A stretch of DNA of 33,665 bases from an uncultured Planctomycetaceae bacterium (GTDB taxonomy: Bacteria; Planctomycetota; Planctomycetia; Planctomycetales; Planctomycetaceae), in contig CAIQIE010000084.1 of the NCBI GenBank assembly GCA_903871805.1, forward strand, positions 1 to 33,665, written 5' to 3'. The notes beneath the pieces are model-generated. The model did not search any database and was not told the DNA's origin. It was given only the letters and a program-made list of their open reading frames with translations. Below, one piece after another: positions 1 to 8,723 of this stretch (the first letter of the stretch is position 1; every line of letters begins with the position of its first letter). Made by a program: the position numbers and the translations under genes.

Positions 1-540
1 ACCTTGATGGGTACTGCATGCTGCGAGGTACTCGCCCTACCGCATGTCCTCGCTGGCGCTTCGGGTTGGTATCTGCCGGCTCAATTTCTCGACGCCCATA
101 CCTGCCGCGAATATTTACCGCTGAATCGTCGTAAGTCCATTGAAATAAATATCTTGCGGCGTCAGGTGCCATGCACCTTGATGGGCTCTGCACGCAGCGA
201 GGTACTCGCCCCGCTGCATGTCCTTGCTGGCGCTTCGGGTTGGTATCTGCCGGCTCAATTTCTCAACGCCCATACCTGCCACGAATATCTACCGCTCAAT
301 CGTCGTAAGTCCATTGAAAGAAGCATCTTGCGGCGTAAGGTGCCATGCACCTTGATGGGCTCTGCATGCAGCGAGGTACTCGCCCTACCGCATGTCCTCG
401 CTGGCGCTTCGGGTTGGTATCTGCCGGCTCAATTTCTCAACGCCCATACCTGCCGCGAATATTTACCGCTCAAGCGTCGTAAGTCCATTGAAAGAAGCAT
501 CTTGCGGCGTCTGGTGCCATGCACCGTGATGCCTTGCTGA
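1..540. repeat. 174-bp tandem repeat, three copies, truncated by window edge
   Basis: Three copies begin at 1, 175 and 349, and a stub of a fourth begins at 523 (the CACC-TTG/GTG junction recurs at exactly 174-bp spacing). Because 174 is divisible by 3, the plus strand stays open over positions 4-540 and would encode a 58-residue repeat containing ASGWYLPAQF. Each internal junction carries an inverted repeat GGTGC-CAT-GCACC, extended to AAGGTGC/GCACCTT at the third copy. Copies differ by scattered substitutions, many of them amino-acid changing, and I see neither a start signal nor a known domain. I therefore annotate it as a DNA repeat and not a gene. It could be the 3' end of a repeat protein that starts left of the window. 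Confidence 0.8.
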
Positions 541-576
541 CAGGCGGCGACTGGGCTTGCCCGTTTCGCTGCGCAA

Positions 577-614
577 CAAAAAAACGCTGACGGGCAACTT
601 ACCCGTCAGCGTTT
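577..614 (-). terminator. Rho-independent terminator of the YugP-like gene
   Basis: A perfect 13-bp stem (582-594 with 602-614, arms AAACGCTGACGGG/CCCGTCAGCGTTT) has a 7-nt loop. Read on the minus strand it ends in a run of eight T (577-584). It lies about 60 bp beyond the stop of the minus-strand peptidase gene ending at 675. The plus-strand side also has a short T-rich stretch (617-621), so it may work both ways. Confidence 0.85.
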
Positions 615-674
615 CCTTTTTCGTATGACTTTTTGCTGTTGCCTTTGTTCGCAACCAGCGTTTCTTTGAAGGTC

Positions 675-1385
675 TTACTCGTCTCGGCGGTCGCCACCAA
701 TTAGCCCCAGACGGACAAGATAATACAGCAGTGTCAGCAAACTCCCCGCAAATGCGGCCACATAGGTCAGGGCTGCCGCATTCAGGACACGATTGACCCC
801 AGTTCTTTCGTCTTCATAAATGATTCCCGCTTCCACACACAGACGCTTTGCTCGGGCACTCGCATCAAATTCCACCGGCAGCGTCACCAGCTGAAACAGT
901 ACAATGGTCCCGAAGGCCATCACCCCGATCAACAACAGCGGTTTCATGTTCATCACGAAACCCATGGTGATCAGGATGCCGGAAAGATTTGATCCGATAC
1001 CAACCACCGGCACCAGTGCAGAACGCACCCAAAGCGGCGCATAACTGGACGCATGCTGAATCGCATGCCCCGCTTCGTGACACGCAATTCCTACCGCGGC
1101 AACTGAATTACTCCCAAAAACATCCTGCGACAGTGCAAGGGTTTTCGTCATCGGATTGTAGTGATCAGAAAGCACTCCATGTGTGGGAACAATCTGAACG
1201 TCATAAATCCCGTTGCGTTCCAGCAGGATCTTTGCCGCCTGTGCACCAGTGTACCCATTCCGCGTTCCCACGCTGGAATAGCGATGGTAGGCGGACTTCA
1301 GCATCAGGCTGGCGACACCCGACATTACCAGACACGGTAACGCCACAAACAGCAGATACATTGGATCAATCATGAAACCAAACAC
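675..1385 (-). CDS. YugP-like membrane zinc metallopeptidase
   Basis: The product (about 236 aa) matches the YugP / neutral zinc metallopeptidase family (Zn_peptidase_2), whose members are about 225-235 aa membrane proteins of uncertain substrate. An N-terminal hydrophobic segment (about residues 7-27) precedes the family-typical GYTGAQAAKILLERNG segment. The zinc-binding HEAGH motif falls at about residues 103-107, and further hydrophobic segments follow near 125-185 and 205-230. I chose the GTG at 1383-1385 because AGGAG lies 8 nt upstream; the ATG at 1371-1373 (MIDPMY) is the alternative and sits too far from that site. The gene is single, followed by a strong terminator, and divergent from the DUF1501 gene. 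The family assignment is firm; the substrate is unknown. Confidence 0.88.
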   Translation of the reverse strand: MFGFMIDPMYLLFVALPCLVMSGVASLMLKSAYHRYSSVGTRNGYTGAQAAKILLERNGIYDVQIVPTHGVLSDHYNPMTKTLALSQDVFGSNSVAAVGIACHEAGHAIQHASSYAPLWVRSALVPVVGIGSNLSGILITMGFVMNMKPLLLIGVMAFGTIVLFQLVTLPVEFDASARAKRLCVEAGIIYEDERTGVNRVLNAAALTYVAAFAGSLLTLLYYLVRLGLIGGDRRDE

Positions 1386-1958
1386 GTCCGATTCTCCTCT
1401 GGAAAGTCTAAGCCTTCCTTTGATTCGCCGGATTTCCCAAACCGCAGGGAGCATGCCGTGCCGGAATGACCTGCCATCGACATAGGTTTTCTGGAATCCG
1501 GTTTAATGCTGAACATTCTGAATTGACTGCCGTAATGGCATTCCATTCACACCGGCATTCTACCCGCAACGATTGTTCCGAGGAGGAGAAATCCACATGT
1601 TTCCGAACCGATTTTCGCTCAATCCTGCAATTCTCCGGACCAGATTTGGAAGGCCCCTGCCCTGCCAGAGTGCCACGCCGACCAGAGAATTCCCGGTTTG
1701 ATTCTACCGCTCAAATATTCGTATCGATGATGCCGCCGGCCCGTCTTAATCCCGTCTGCACCGCTTCCGTCCCCCAAGTCGAAAACGGCTGGATCCTTCC
1801 CCCTTTGACCATATTCCCCGTCATGTTGCCCCGTTTCTGATTTCCCACATGCCATCGCTGCAGTAGACTTTTGGTATTGTCGAAACTCAAAATCACAGAC
1901 TTCGCGGACTTGCCTGCGCCCTGTGCCGCCCATTTTTCTTCCCCGCCAGAGATTTTCC
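1386..1958. other. Intergenic region between divergent genes
   Basis: This 573-bp spacer must hold the promoters of the minus-strand YugP-like gene and the plus-strand DUF1501 gene. Open frames here are short and without recognisable domains. Apart from the AGGAG ribosome site near 1394-1398 (minus strand), I see no convincing promoter or hairpin. Confidence 0.5.
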
Positions 1959-3332
1959 ATGGCTCCTACCAATCCCCTCAGCGCTTTTCCAGGACTGTCC
2001 CGCAGGCACCTGCTGCATGTCGGCTATTCGGGTCTCATCGGCTGCGGACTGAGCCAGTTGAAGTCCTCGCAGGCCAAAGCGGACTCACCGGAAATCCGCC
2101 CCCGTGCAAAATCTCTGATTATTGTTTTCTGCACCGGTGCGATCAGTCATCACGACACTCTGGATATGAAACCGAATGCCCCGCTGGAAATTCGCGGAGA
2201 ATTTCAGCCTGTTGCGACCTCTGTGGGCGGGACTCAGATCTGCGAACACCTGCCTCGGCTCGCCACACTCGCCCACAAATATGCGCTCGTGCGCACGCTC
2301 TCCCACAAAGACAACAATCACCTGATGTCCACCCACCATGTGCTGACTGGACATCTGCAGCCCGGTGGTTTCTTTGACAAGGTCGCTTCCCGGGATGACT
2401 GGCCGTGCTACTCCGCCGGATGTGAATTTCTACGCCCCAGATCTGACGGCATTCCCAGCGGTGTCAATCTCCCAACCTTCCTCATGTCTTCGCCTCTCAC
2501 ATGGCCTGGCCAGCACGCCGGCTTTCTCGGACCCAAGTATGACCCATGGCAGATCGTTGGTGATCCCAATAACCGCGATTTCCGCGTCGACGCGCTGACG
2601 CTCGCTCAGGGCATCGATTCCCTTCGCCTTGATCAGCGTCGATCCCTCCTGAAAACACTCGACAGCGATGCCCCCCTGGCCAGTGATGCCGCCGCCAGCC
2701 GTATGACGGAAGACCAGCGACTGGCGTTCACCATGCTCTCCTCCGGAAAACTCACGCAGGCCTTTGAACTGCACCGGGAAACCGACGCTGTTCGAGACCG
2801 TTATGGTCGCCATGCGTTCGGCCAGTCCCTGCTGCTGTCCAGACGTCTGGTCGAAGCCGGTGTTCCGATCGTTCAGGCCAATATGGGCCCCGTTCAGAAC
2901 TGGGACAACCACGGAGCCATCTTTAATACGCTGAAAGGGCGACTGCTGCCCCCGCTGGATCAGGGCGTCGCCGCGTTGCTGGAAGACCTGGACGAACGAG
3001 GTCTGCTGCAGGACACCATGGTGATCGTCATGGGCGAATTTGGAAGAACGCCCAAAATCAATAACGAAGCAGGGCGTGACCACTGGGGCCCCTGTTTCAC
3101 AGGACTCTTCGCCGGCGCCGGGGTTCAGGGAGGCAAGGTCATCGGACAAACGGACGAAATTGGCGCCTACCCCATTTCCACAGCATATTCGCCCGACGAT
3201 CTGGGAGCGACCGTGTACACCGCGCTCGGGATCGAACCGCATTCCGTGGTCCGTGACCGCCTTGGACGCCCTGTCCACCTGAACCAGGGAAATGTGATCG
3301 ACGCACTCTACGACAACAGCGAATCGACCTGA
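1959..3332 (+). CDS. DUF1501 family protein with Tat-type signal
   Basis: The product (457 aa) belongs to DUF1501, a sulfatase/alkaline-phosphatase-like family very abundant in planctomycetes and of unproven activity. The N-terminus has a twin-arginine signal (LSRRHLLHVG, R15-R16, then a hydrophobic stretch), so export by Tat is inferred. Family landmarks are visible: the FCTGAISHHDTLD segment near residue 58 (usually GGxSHxDxxD in relatives), LLLSRRLVEAGVPIVQ near 290, NWDNHG near 308, and GEFGRTP with E at about residue 360 followed by GRDHWGP. The ATG at 1959 is preferred over the frame's first start at 1923 because it places the signal at the N-terminus. Such genes usually pair with a DUF1549/DUF1553 gene; none is adjacent here, so this copy is solitary. 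It converges on the DUF1080 gene. Confidence 0.9.
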   Translation: MAPTNPLSAFPGLSRRHLLHVGYSGLIGCGLSQLKSSQAKADSPEIRPRAKSLIIVFCTGAISHHDTLDMKPNAPLEIRGEFQPVATSVGGTQICEHLPRLATLAHKYALVRTLSHKDNNHLMSTHHVLTGHLQPGGFFDKVASRDDWPCYSAGCEFLRPRSDGIPSGVNLPTFLMSSPLTWPGQHAGFLGPKYDPWQIVGDPNNRDFRVDALTLAQGIDSLRLDQRRSLLKTLDSDAPLASDAAASRMTEDQRLAFTMLSSGKLTQAFELHRETDAVRDRYGRHAFGQSLLLSRRLVEAGVPIVQANMGPVQNWDNHGAIFNTLKGRLLPPLDQGVAALLEDLDERGLLQDTMVIVMGEFGRTPKINNEAGRDHWGPCFTGLFAGAGVQGGKVIGQTDEIGAYPISTAYSPDDLGATVYTALGIEPHSVVRDRLGRPVHLNQGNVIDALYDNSEST

Positions 3333-3337
3333 ATGCT

Positions 3338-3357
3338 CCCCGGACCGAAGACCGGGG
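3338..3357. terminator. Possible terminator hairpin between convergent genes
   Basis: CCCCGG (3338-3343) and CCGGGG (3352-3357) form a 6-bp GC stem with an 8-nt loop, just after the DUF1501 stop and before the convergent DUF1080 gene's stop. There is no T run on either side, so a role in termination is only suggested by position. Confidence 0.35.
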
Positions 3358-3400
3358 GTTAGGGGCCGCAATCGGTAAATGGCTGTCGTCTGGAAGCTTG

Positions 3401-4264
3401 CTATTTCTGTTCGGCTTTGGGCACTGCCCCGCCCTGCTCTCCATCCTTCGGCTTGTCTTCGGTGGCTTTCTTTTCTGGCGCTGGTTTGTTCACGGGAAGA
3501 TTGAAGGGGGCTGCAACTCGACGCCCCTGCGGCGCCTTCAGTTCACGGACCCAGATGTTTCGAAACCGCACGGCGTCCCCATGGAACTGCAGTGAAATCG
3601 GCCCGGTCTCTGGGTGAACCTTGTAGTGAGGAGATTCCGTGTAGCTGGTGGCCCCGTGCAGTTCAAAGTGATTCAGCATCAGAATCCCGTTCTGAATCAG
3701 CGTCACATAAGCCGGCGTCTGCAGGTCTCCGTTGCCTCGAAATCGTGGCGCGTTGAAAATGATCTGATACGTGTTCCATTCTCCCGGCTTACGCATGGCG
3801 TTTGCCATGGGAGGCGTCTGCTTATAAATCGAACCGGACTGTCCATCAAAGTAGGTTTCATTTTCGAAGGAATCCAGGATCTGAACTTCGTACAGGCCCA
3901 TCAGGTAACAGCCGCTGTTTCCACGTCCCTGCCCTGCCCCGCGAATCTCAGTAGGCGCTGACCATTCCAGGTGGACCTGCATATCACCGAAGTGCTGTTT
4001 TGTTGTGATGGCCGTCTTCTGTGGAATCGCCACACCGTCCTGGATCAGCCACTGGTCGCCCTGCTCCCAGGCCTCAAGGCTGGAGCCGTCAAACAGCACA
4101 ATGGCATCCGACGGCGGCGCATTATCGGTGCTGCCTGGAGTCACGACCGGGGGCTCCTGCCACTCCACGCCACTCTTCCATTCCTGCCCCGAACAGAGCG
4201 TACTGAAGAAGAGGGTCACAACGGTGAGTGTGCAACTGAAGAGCATCTGTGGAAACGGCCGCAT
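3401..4264 (-). CDS. Exported DUF1080 (3-keto-disaccharide hydrolase-like) protein
   Basis: The product (about 287 aa) has a signal peptide (residues 1 to about 26, hydrophobic core then CSG-QE). A single DUF1080 domain follows, from the typical opening VLFDGSSLEAWEQ (about residue 56) to the closing RFRNIWVREL. This concanavalin/LamG-like fold is found in planctomycete proteins predicted to act on glycosides; some members are annotated as 3-keto-disaccharide hydrolases. The conserved RGNSGCYLMGLYEVQILDS block is intact. The C-terminus ends in a low-complexity tail rich in Lys, Glu, Pro and Gly. The start at 4264 gives the cleanest signal peptide; an ATG at 4297 in the same frame is possible. 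No strong Shine-Dalgarno site is visible for either. Confidence 0.87.
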   Translation of the reverse strand: MRPFPQMLFSCTLTVVTLFFSTLCSGQEWKSGVEWQEPPVVTPGSTDNAPPSDAIVLFDGSSLEAWEQGDQWLIQDGVAIPQKTAITTKQHFGDMQVHLEWSAPTEIRGAGQGRGNSGCYLMGLYEVQILDSFENETYFDGQSGSIYKQTPPMANAMRKPGEWNTYQIIFNAPRFRGNGDLQTPAYVTLIQNGILMLNHFELHGATSYTESPHYKVHPETGPISLQFHGDAVRFRNIWVRELKAPQGRRVAAPFNLPVNKPAPEKKATEDKPKDGEQGGAVPKAEQK

Positions 4265-4426
4265 GCTGAAAATTCCCGAAGAGGAAGACCTGAGCATCCG
4301 GAAGACACCAGAGCCAGCGTCACCATTCCGGAAAGCGTGTTTTGTAGAAACGTGCTCGCCGAGACGCAAATGCACGGACTGAAAGCACGAGGTGCGGACC
4401 AATCAGACGCCGCCCTGCGAGAGATC

Positions 4427-4541
4427 GGAGCGGGGACACTGGCGAGAATAGCGACTGGAGGCAGACTGGTGCTTTTGCCTGTGTGGAGCCTTTCTGAAAC
4501 CTGTGGAGCGAGGGATGGTGCTGAGTCCCCGGAGACTTTCC
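4427..4541 (+). repeat. 115-bp dispersed repeat, copy 1
   Basis: This aligns without gaps to 10343-10457: I count 23 mismatches in 115 positions (about 80% identity). The ends are most conserved (GGAGCGGGGACAC at the left, GTCCCCGGAGACTTTCC at the right), and GGGGACAC/GTCCCC near the ends are inverted relative to each other. It lies between the starts of the minus-strand DUF1080 gene and the 3' end of mcrC. It could be a small non-autonomous mobile repeat or a structured RNA element; the sequence alone does not decide. Confidence 0.8.
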
Positions 4542-4600
4542 GGGATGGCAATCAGGCAATTATCAACATCAGAGACTCATCTGAATCCCTCAACTGCGGT

Positions 4601-5662
4601 TCAGCTTTCAATTAATTCGCTGGTTTGTCCGAGGATCCGGTACAGTTGCTGCTCAATCACATGCCATTGCTGATCCAAGTCGATACTGAATATGCGTACT
4701 GAATGTCCCAGCAGATTGAGCGAGAGGTCAAGGCTGTGTTCGACTGCTGGATACAACAGAACGCCCTCTACACCTTCCCACCCGGGAATGCGAGATTTAT
4801 TCTGAAGGTAGGCATTCAATTGGTAAAGATGATTTGCGTGTAGCCGATGCCGATTATGGCGGGTCACCAAAGCTTCTCGATAGAACTTGCAGTCAAGAAT
4901 TGTCCTGCGATCCTGATATTCGATAGACACATCAGTCAGCATCGTCGGTAGAACTTCGGCGACGTTCTCATTCCATTCACCATGCCACTCAATTCTCTCT
5001 GAATAGACCTTCGCACCCTTGCAATGCCTTCGGGCGAAGTTCAGGACAAACTTTTCAAACAATTGAGGCATCCGGGTTTCATCCCTGAGGATGTCATGAA
5101 AGCGATTCTGTCCTGTGTTTTCCTCAGGGAGTAGTGTGTCGAAAAGCATCCTGCAGATATGCAACAGAAATCGATAGTGTCGATTGTTTCTGTGCAACTG
5201 GATTCGTTCAAAGCTCCGACCGATTATGGCCACGGGCGTGATGTCGCCAAGCATTTTTTGAGCTGTCCGGACCTCCGTACGAATCGCAGCCGTAATCAAG
5301 TCGCAGTTAAGCAGACGATCGCAGGTCGTTCTGAGAATTTGGTTTGCCAGCGTATCGGCGCTGAGTTCATCAAATTCGCATCGCATCTGACCGGAACGAT
5401 TTGCAAACCGACGGTAACTTTCCGCGACAAGAATCCGTCCGCGAAGACCTGGTGTTGTCTCAGAGACTGACAGATAGGACTTGTCCATTCCTCGCGAGGC
5501 AAGTCGGCGAATTCCGTTCGATAGCGCCCAGGCAAGCAGATTGTGGATATCCGGACAGTGCCACGCAGCAATATCCACTTCATCTCCCTCGACGAAGTGA
5601 TCCCACGCGTAAGCCAATAGGTAATACAGATTGGCAATCGGGACTTCTTTTGTCTGTGCCAT
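4601..5662 (-). CDS. mcrC: McrC-like nuclease subunit of a type IV restriction system
   Basis: The product (353 aa) is an McrC homologue, the nuclease partner of the McrB GTPase in systems that cut modified (for example methylcytosine) DNA. The N-terminal NLYYLLAYAW segment (residues 11-20) is typical of the family. The C-terminal half holds a PD-(D/E)xK nuclease core: E203 (LFEKFVLNF), D244 (MLTDVSI) and D257-x-K259 (ILDCKFY), all intact, followed by a conserved H-rich and YQLNAYL segment. Its ATG is 2 bp after the mcrB stop, so the two genes form one transcription unit and are probably translationally linked. There is no sign of decay. The substrate modification cannot be read from the sequence. 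Confidence 0.92.
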   Translation of the reverse strand: MAQTKEVPIANLYYLLAYAWDHFVEGDEVDIAAWHCPDIHNLLAWALSNGIRRLASRGMDKSYLSVSETTPGLRGRILVAESYRRFANRSGQMRCEFDELSADTLANQILRTTCDRLLNCDLITAAIRTEVRTAQKMLGDITPVAIIGRSFERIQLHRNNRHYRFLLHICRMLFDTLLPEENTGQNRFHDILRDETRMPQLFEKFVLNFARRHCKGAKVYSERIEWHGEWNENVAEVLPTMLTDVSIEYQDRRTILDCKFYREALVTRHNRHRLHANHLYQLNAYLQNKSRIPGWEGVEGVLLYPAVEHSLDLSLNLLGHSVRIFSIDLDQQWHVIEQQLYRILGQTSELIES

Positions 5663-5664
5663 CC

Positions 5665-8600
5665 TTACCCTCGCACAATCTGCAGAGCATGGGATCTCTT
5701 CTTTGGATCATCGATCCAGTATTCTTCGATCAGCGGAACGATTTCGAAGTTGATAATGTCGTCCAGCCACAATTCGTCCGCAGTCATTGCCGAAGAAGGC
5801 ACAAAAAAACTGTGTCCAATCCGATATCCCCTTCCCAAATTGCCGGGGTCTCCTTCGATCAAATGATTCAGGGCATTCATCCGCGTGCGTATTTTTGCAA
5901 CAAGTTCTGGACTTGCCCCCCGCTTTTGCAGCGTGGCGTCGAAGACGATAGAGTCGAAGCCGGGATCCAGTTCGACAAACGCAAATCGTCTTCGTAATGC
6001 ATAATCCACAAGTGAAAGTGAACGATCGGCTGTGTTCATTGTGCCGATCAAATAGACGTTTGGAGGAACAAAAAACGTTTCGTCAGCGGATGCCGCATAG
6101 CTTAATGGCAATGCGTACGCTGCATCTCGTTTGTCTGGTTCAATCAGCATCATCAGTTCACCGAAGACTTTCGACAAATTTCCTCGGTTGATTTCATCAA
6201 TGATAAAGACGAACGCTCTGGTCGGTTCCAGCATTGCGCGGCGGCAGAATTCGTAGAACGTCCCATTCTTCAGTGCGAATCCGCCATTGCCGTCTGGTCG
6301 GTATCCCTGAACGAAATCCTCGTAGGTCGTCGACTGATGAAACTGCACCATTGGTGTGCGAGATTCATCCATTTCTTCTATAAGCAACCAGGCAATTCGT
6401 CGGGCTACAAATGTTTTGCCCGTCCCCGGCGCTCCCTGAAGGACGACGTTCTGTTTCTTTTTCAGCAGCCTGATGATGCCATCAAGTTTTTCGGCAGGCA
6501 TAAACAGGTCTTGCATCGCATCCTCGTTGCCATAGGGCTGCGATTGAATTTGCGACACATCTGGACGGCATGACGTCATTTCCAGCAGGATCGAATACTG
6601 GCTTTCCGTCAACGGGAACAATGATCCCTGCGGCTGAACGAGTGGGATGCACTTGGATAGGCCCACCTCTGTTTTCATTTTTTCCAGTGATAGCCGGTTT
6701 GCGAAACTCTCGTCCAGGCGAAACCGAATCTGTTCTCCATCGGTTTCAGCCACACCCGCGGTAATGGTACCACGCCCCCAAAGATATCTCTGCGGCGATG
6801 TGATATAGATCAGGAGTGCATCCCCTGGACGAGCCTGTTGGAATGCCTGGGGCAATCGTCTGAGCGATCCACTCTCTCCGTGCACTGAATACCACTCTTC
6901 CGTTCCAATTGATACTTCGGCAGGATTCCATTGAGTCGGGTTGGCGTTCAGCCACCATCGTTTTGGGCCAAGGCCTTCAGCAATTCTGGAAGGCGCTACT
7001 TCGAGCCTGGCAGCCTCATCGTCGTTCTGCCAGAATGAATTGTCATACTCGGACCCATCCGCTTCGAGTGGAGTGGCAAGTCCCAGTGCCCGCGAGTTCG
7101 TATCCACGATCATGGTGTACAATGCTCGTCTATTTGAGGCAGAGTAGGGACTGGACTTCCAGTGAGTAAACTGTTCGCGAATCACTTGAAGTGTTTCGGT
7201 AATCGCGGGCAAAAGAGCGTCATATTGCCTTTCGAATTCGGTGTCCTGAATCCAACCGAGCACATACGTGACGCCAGCAATTCGTTCCTGGAACTCGAAA
7301 GTCTCCTGAAGACCGACCGCCTGAGCGTGATTGCCAGGCAGGACGATCTGATAGGAACGCATGCCATTTTTCCTGCGATACCCAAAGACGGCCCATTTGG
7401 CGTAGATGAGCCGCATCCTGATGCGTTGACCGCTCCACTGCGAGATTCCTATGCTGATACGTGATTCCGGCTCAGTTTCCCCGGCGCCAAGTGTGCGGAA
7501 AACCTTCGCAAAGTAGTCCAGAACTCGATTCGCGCGGCTCAAATCGCCAAATAGCAAATCGTAGGGGGATGCGAGCGGCGATTTGTCCGTATCAGGTCTC
7601 TCTGCTGCCCTGTGCGCAGTGTACGAGAATCCAGAAAAGTCACCCCCAAAGCACTCAACAACCTTCTTAAGCCACGTAACGTAGTCTTTTCCGGTCTTCG
7701 GTCTCTTCGGCTCAATACCGCGCGAGGCAGCAAGTGCCAGATTGTTTTTGTCAAGCGAGGCAAATCGATCTGGACGCGTCCAGAAAAGTCCCATAGTCAG
7801 ATAAGCGATGCCGACATGCGAGAGTTCAAGGCAACGATCAAACAGTTGCGTATCCAGCTCTGAATCTTTGTGCAGTTGCATCGCGTGCTCGAACATCTGC
7901 CACAGTGTGTCGACGTGATCCGGCTGGCGGTCCGCCTGATACGGCATGAACCATGAATTCAGTGTGTTCATGAATGGAATACCGTCAAAGTCATTTGGAA
8001 CGGGCGACTTCAAATCCCATTTCACTTTGAGGAACTTGAACATTGCTGTTCGATTCGCATCCGTCACACCACGGTTGAAATTACCGAGAAAAGTAAACGG
8101 ATCAATCTCCTGCAATAATAGTTCATTTCCATGCGCGTCTCGGTCAAGTAGTGCCGACACCGGCAAGCTCTGCGTTTTCATCTCGATAAGCAGCGTCACC
8201 AGGGCCTGACTGGACTCGCGAAATTCCAAAAGCCGATTCGTAATCTCGGAAAAAATAGGTTTCCACGTGAATGACTTCGTTTCCTCGATGTCATCCAGCT
8301 CCTCGAAGTCAACAGAAGGCTCAACAGTTGATTCATCAGACTCCCGAATCTTTTTCGATTGTCGTTGTATGCTGAGAAGCAGTTCGTTTACTTCTGAGTC
8401 CGAAAATTTTGGCGCATGCATTCCCTTGTCTGTGAGAGTCCAAACGCCTCGTTTTGATCGATCCAGATATCCGGTCAGCACTAAATACAACCGCACCCAG
8501 GCAATCTTGTTTGCAAACCTGGACGCACCGGTCGACAGTTTTTCCTCCAGCGTTGCGGTCCCCTCGAGGCCCATGTCCCTGGCAACCTCGTCGCACACCT

Positions 8601-8679
8601 GAGCAGGCTTTGCAGAACCTCCAAGCCGCCTAAGTGCCTGCAGCACTGGGTTTACAAACTGACCAACTTGCTGCGCCAA
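5665..8679 (-). CDS. mcrB: McrB-like AAA+ GTPase with winged-helix and EVE domains
   Basis: The product (1004 aa) is the motor and recognition subunit of the McrBC pair. Visible order: an Mrr-N-like winged helix (about 5-90); a helical segment with IDPFTFLGNFNRG (192-204) seen in long McrB-type proteins; a DUF3578-like region (about 405-530); an EVE (PUA-like) domain (about 574-700, starting RWWLNANPTQWN, with PGDALLIYITSPQRYLWG), a fold known to bind modified bases; then the McrB AAA+ domain with Walker A GAPGTGKT (749-756), Walker B FIIDEINRGN (825-834) and the McrB signature MNTADRS (881-887). The length far exceeds E. coli McrB (459 aa). The start is TTG at 8677-8679 with GGAGG 6 nt upstream; no ATG fits. 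The architecture suggests recognition of modified DNA through EVE and GTP-driven activation of McrC. Confidence 0.92.
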   Translation of the reverse strand: MAQQVGQFVNPVLQALRRLGGSAKPAQVCDEVARDMGLEGTATLEEKLSTGASRFANKIAWVRLYLVLTGYLDRSKRGVWTLTDKGMHAPKFSDSEVNELLLSIQRQSKKIRESDESTVEPSVDFEELDDIEETKSFTWKPIFSEITNRLLEFRESSQALVTLLIEMKTQSLPVSALLDRDAHGNELLLQEIDPFTFLGNFNRGVTDANRTAMFKFLKVKWDLKSPVPNDFDGIPFMNTLNSWFMPYQADRQPDHVDTLWQMFEHAMQLHKDSELDTQLFDRCLELSHVGIAYLTMGLFWTRPDRFASLDKNNLALAASRGIEPKRPKTGKDYVTWLKKVVECFGGDFSGFSYTAHRAAERPDTDKSPLASPYDLLFGDLSRANRVLDYFAKVFRTLGAGETEPESRISIGISQWSGQRIRMRLIYAKWAVFGYRRKNGMRSYQIVLPGNHAQAVGLQETFEFQERIAGVTYVLGWIQDTEFERQYDALLPAITETLQVIREQFTHWKSSPYSASNRRALYTMIVDTNSRALGLATPLEADGSEYDNSFWQNDDEAARLEVAPSRIAEGLGPKRWWLNANPTQWNPAEVSIGTEEWYSVHGESGSLRRLPQAFQQARPGDALLIYITSPQRYLWGRGTITAGVAETDGEQIRFRLDESFANRLSLEKMKTEVGLSKCIPLVQPQGSLFPLTESQYSILLEMTSCRPDVSQIQSQPYGNEDAMQDLFMPAEKLDGIIRLLKKKQNVVLQGAPGTGKTFVARRIAWLLIEEMDESRTPMVQFHQSTTYEDFVQGYRPDGNGGFALKNGTFYEFCRRAMLEPTRAFVFIIDEINRGNLSKVFGELMMLIEPDKRDAAYALPLSYAASADETFFVPPNVYLIGTMNTADRSLSLVDYALRRRFAFVELDPGFDSIVFDATLQKRGASPELVAKIRTRMNALNHLIEGDPGNLGRGYRIGHSFFVPSSAMTADELWLDDIINFEIVPLIEEYWIDDPKKRSHALQIVRG

Positions 8680-8685
8680 GGTGCA

Positions 8686-8690
8686 CCTCC
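8686..8690 (-). promoter_or_regulatory. Ribosome binding site fixing the TTG start of mcrB
   Basis: On the minus strand GGAGG lies 6 nt before TTG at 8677-8679. This spacing and the lack of an in-frame ATG nearby support TTG as the initiation codon. Confidence 0.75.
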
Positions 8691-8695
8691 GGAAC

Positions 8696-8723
8696 GAAAC
8701 ATGTTTCTCTGGAAAGTGTTATA
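8696..8723 (-). promoter_or_regulatory. Palindrome and -10-like box upstream of mcrB
   Basis: A perfect 12-bp palindrome GAAACATGTTTC (8696-8707) lies 16 bp before the mcrB start. Just upstream on the minus strand is TATAAC (8718-8723), a fair -10 box with no recognisable -35. The palindrome would then sit at the beginning of the transcript, a usual place for an operator. Restriction operons are often autoregulated, but no regulator gene is adjacent, so the role is inferred. Confidence 0.35.

Noticed and set aside
2430..3371. 313-residue minus-strand frame across the DUF1501 gene
   Set aside because: It is antisense to an unmistakable DUF1501 protein and has no motif of its own.
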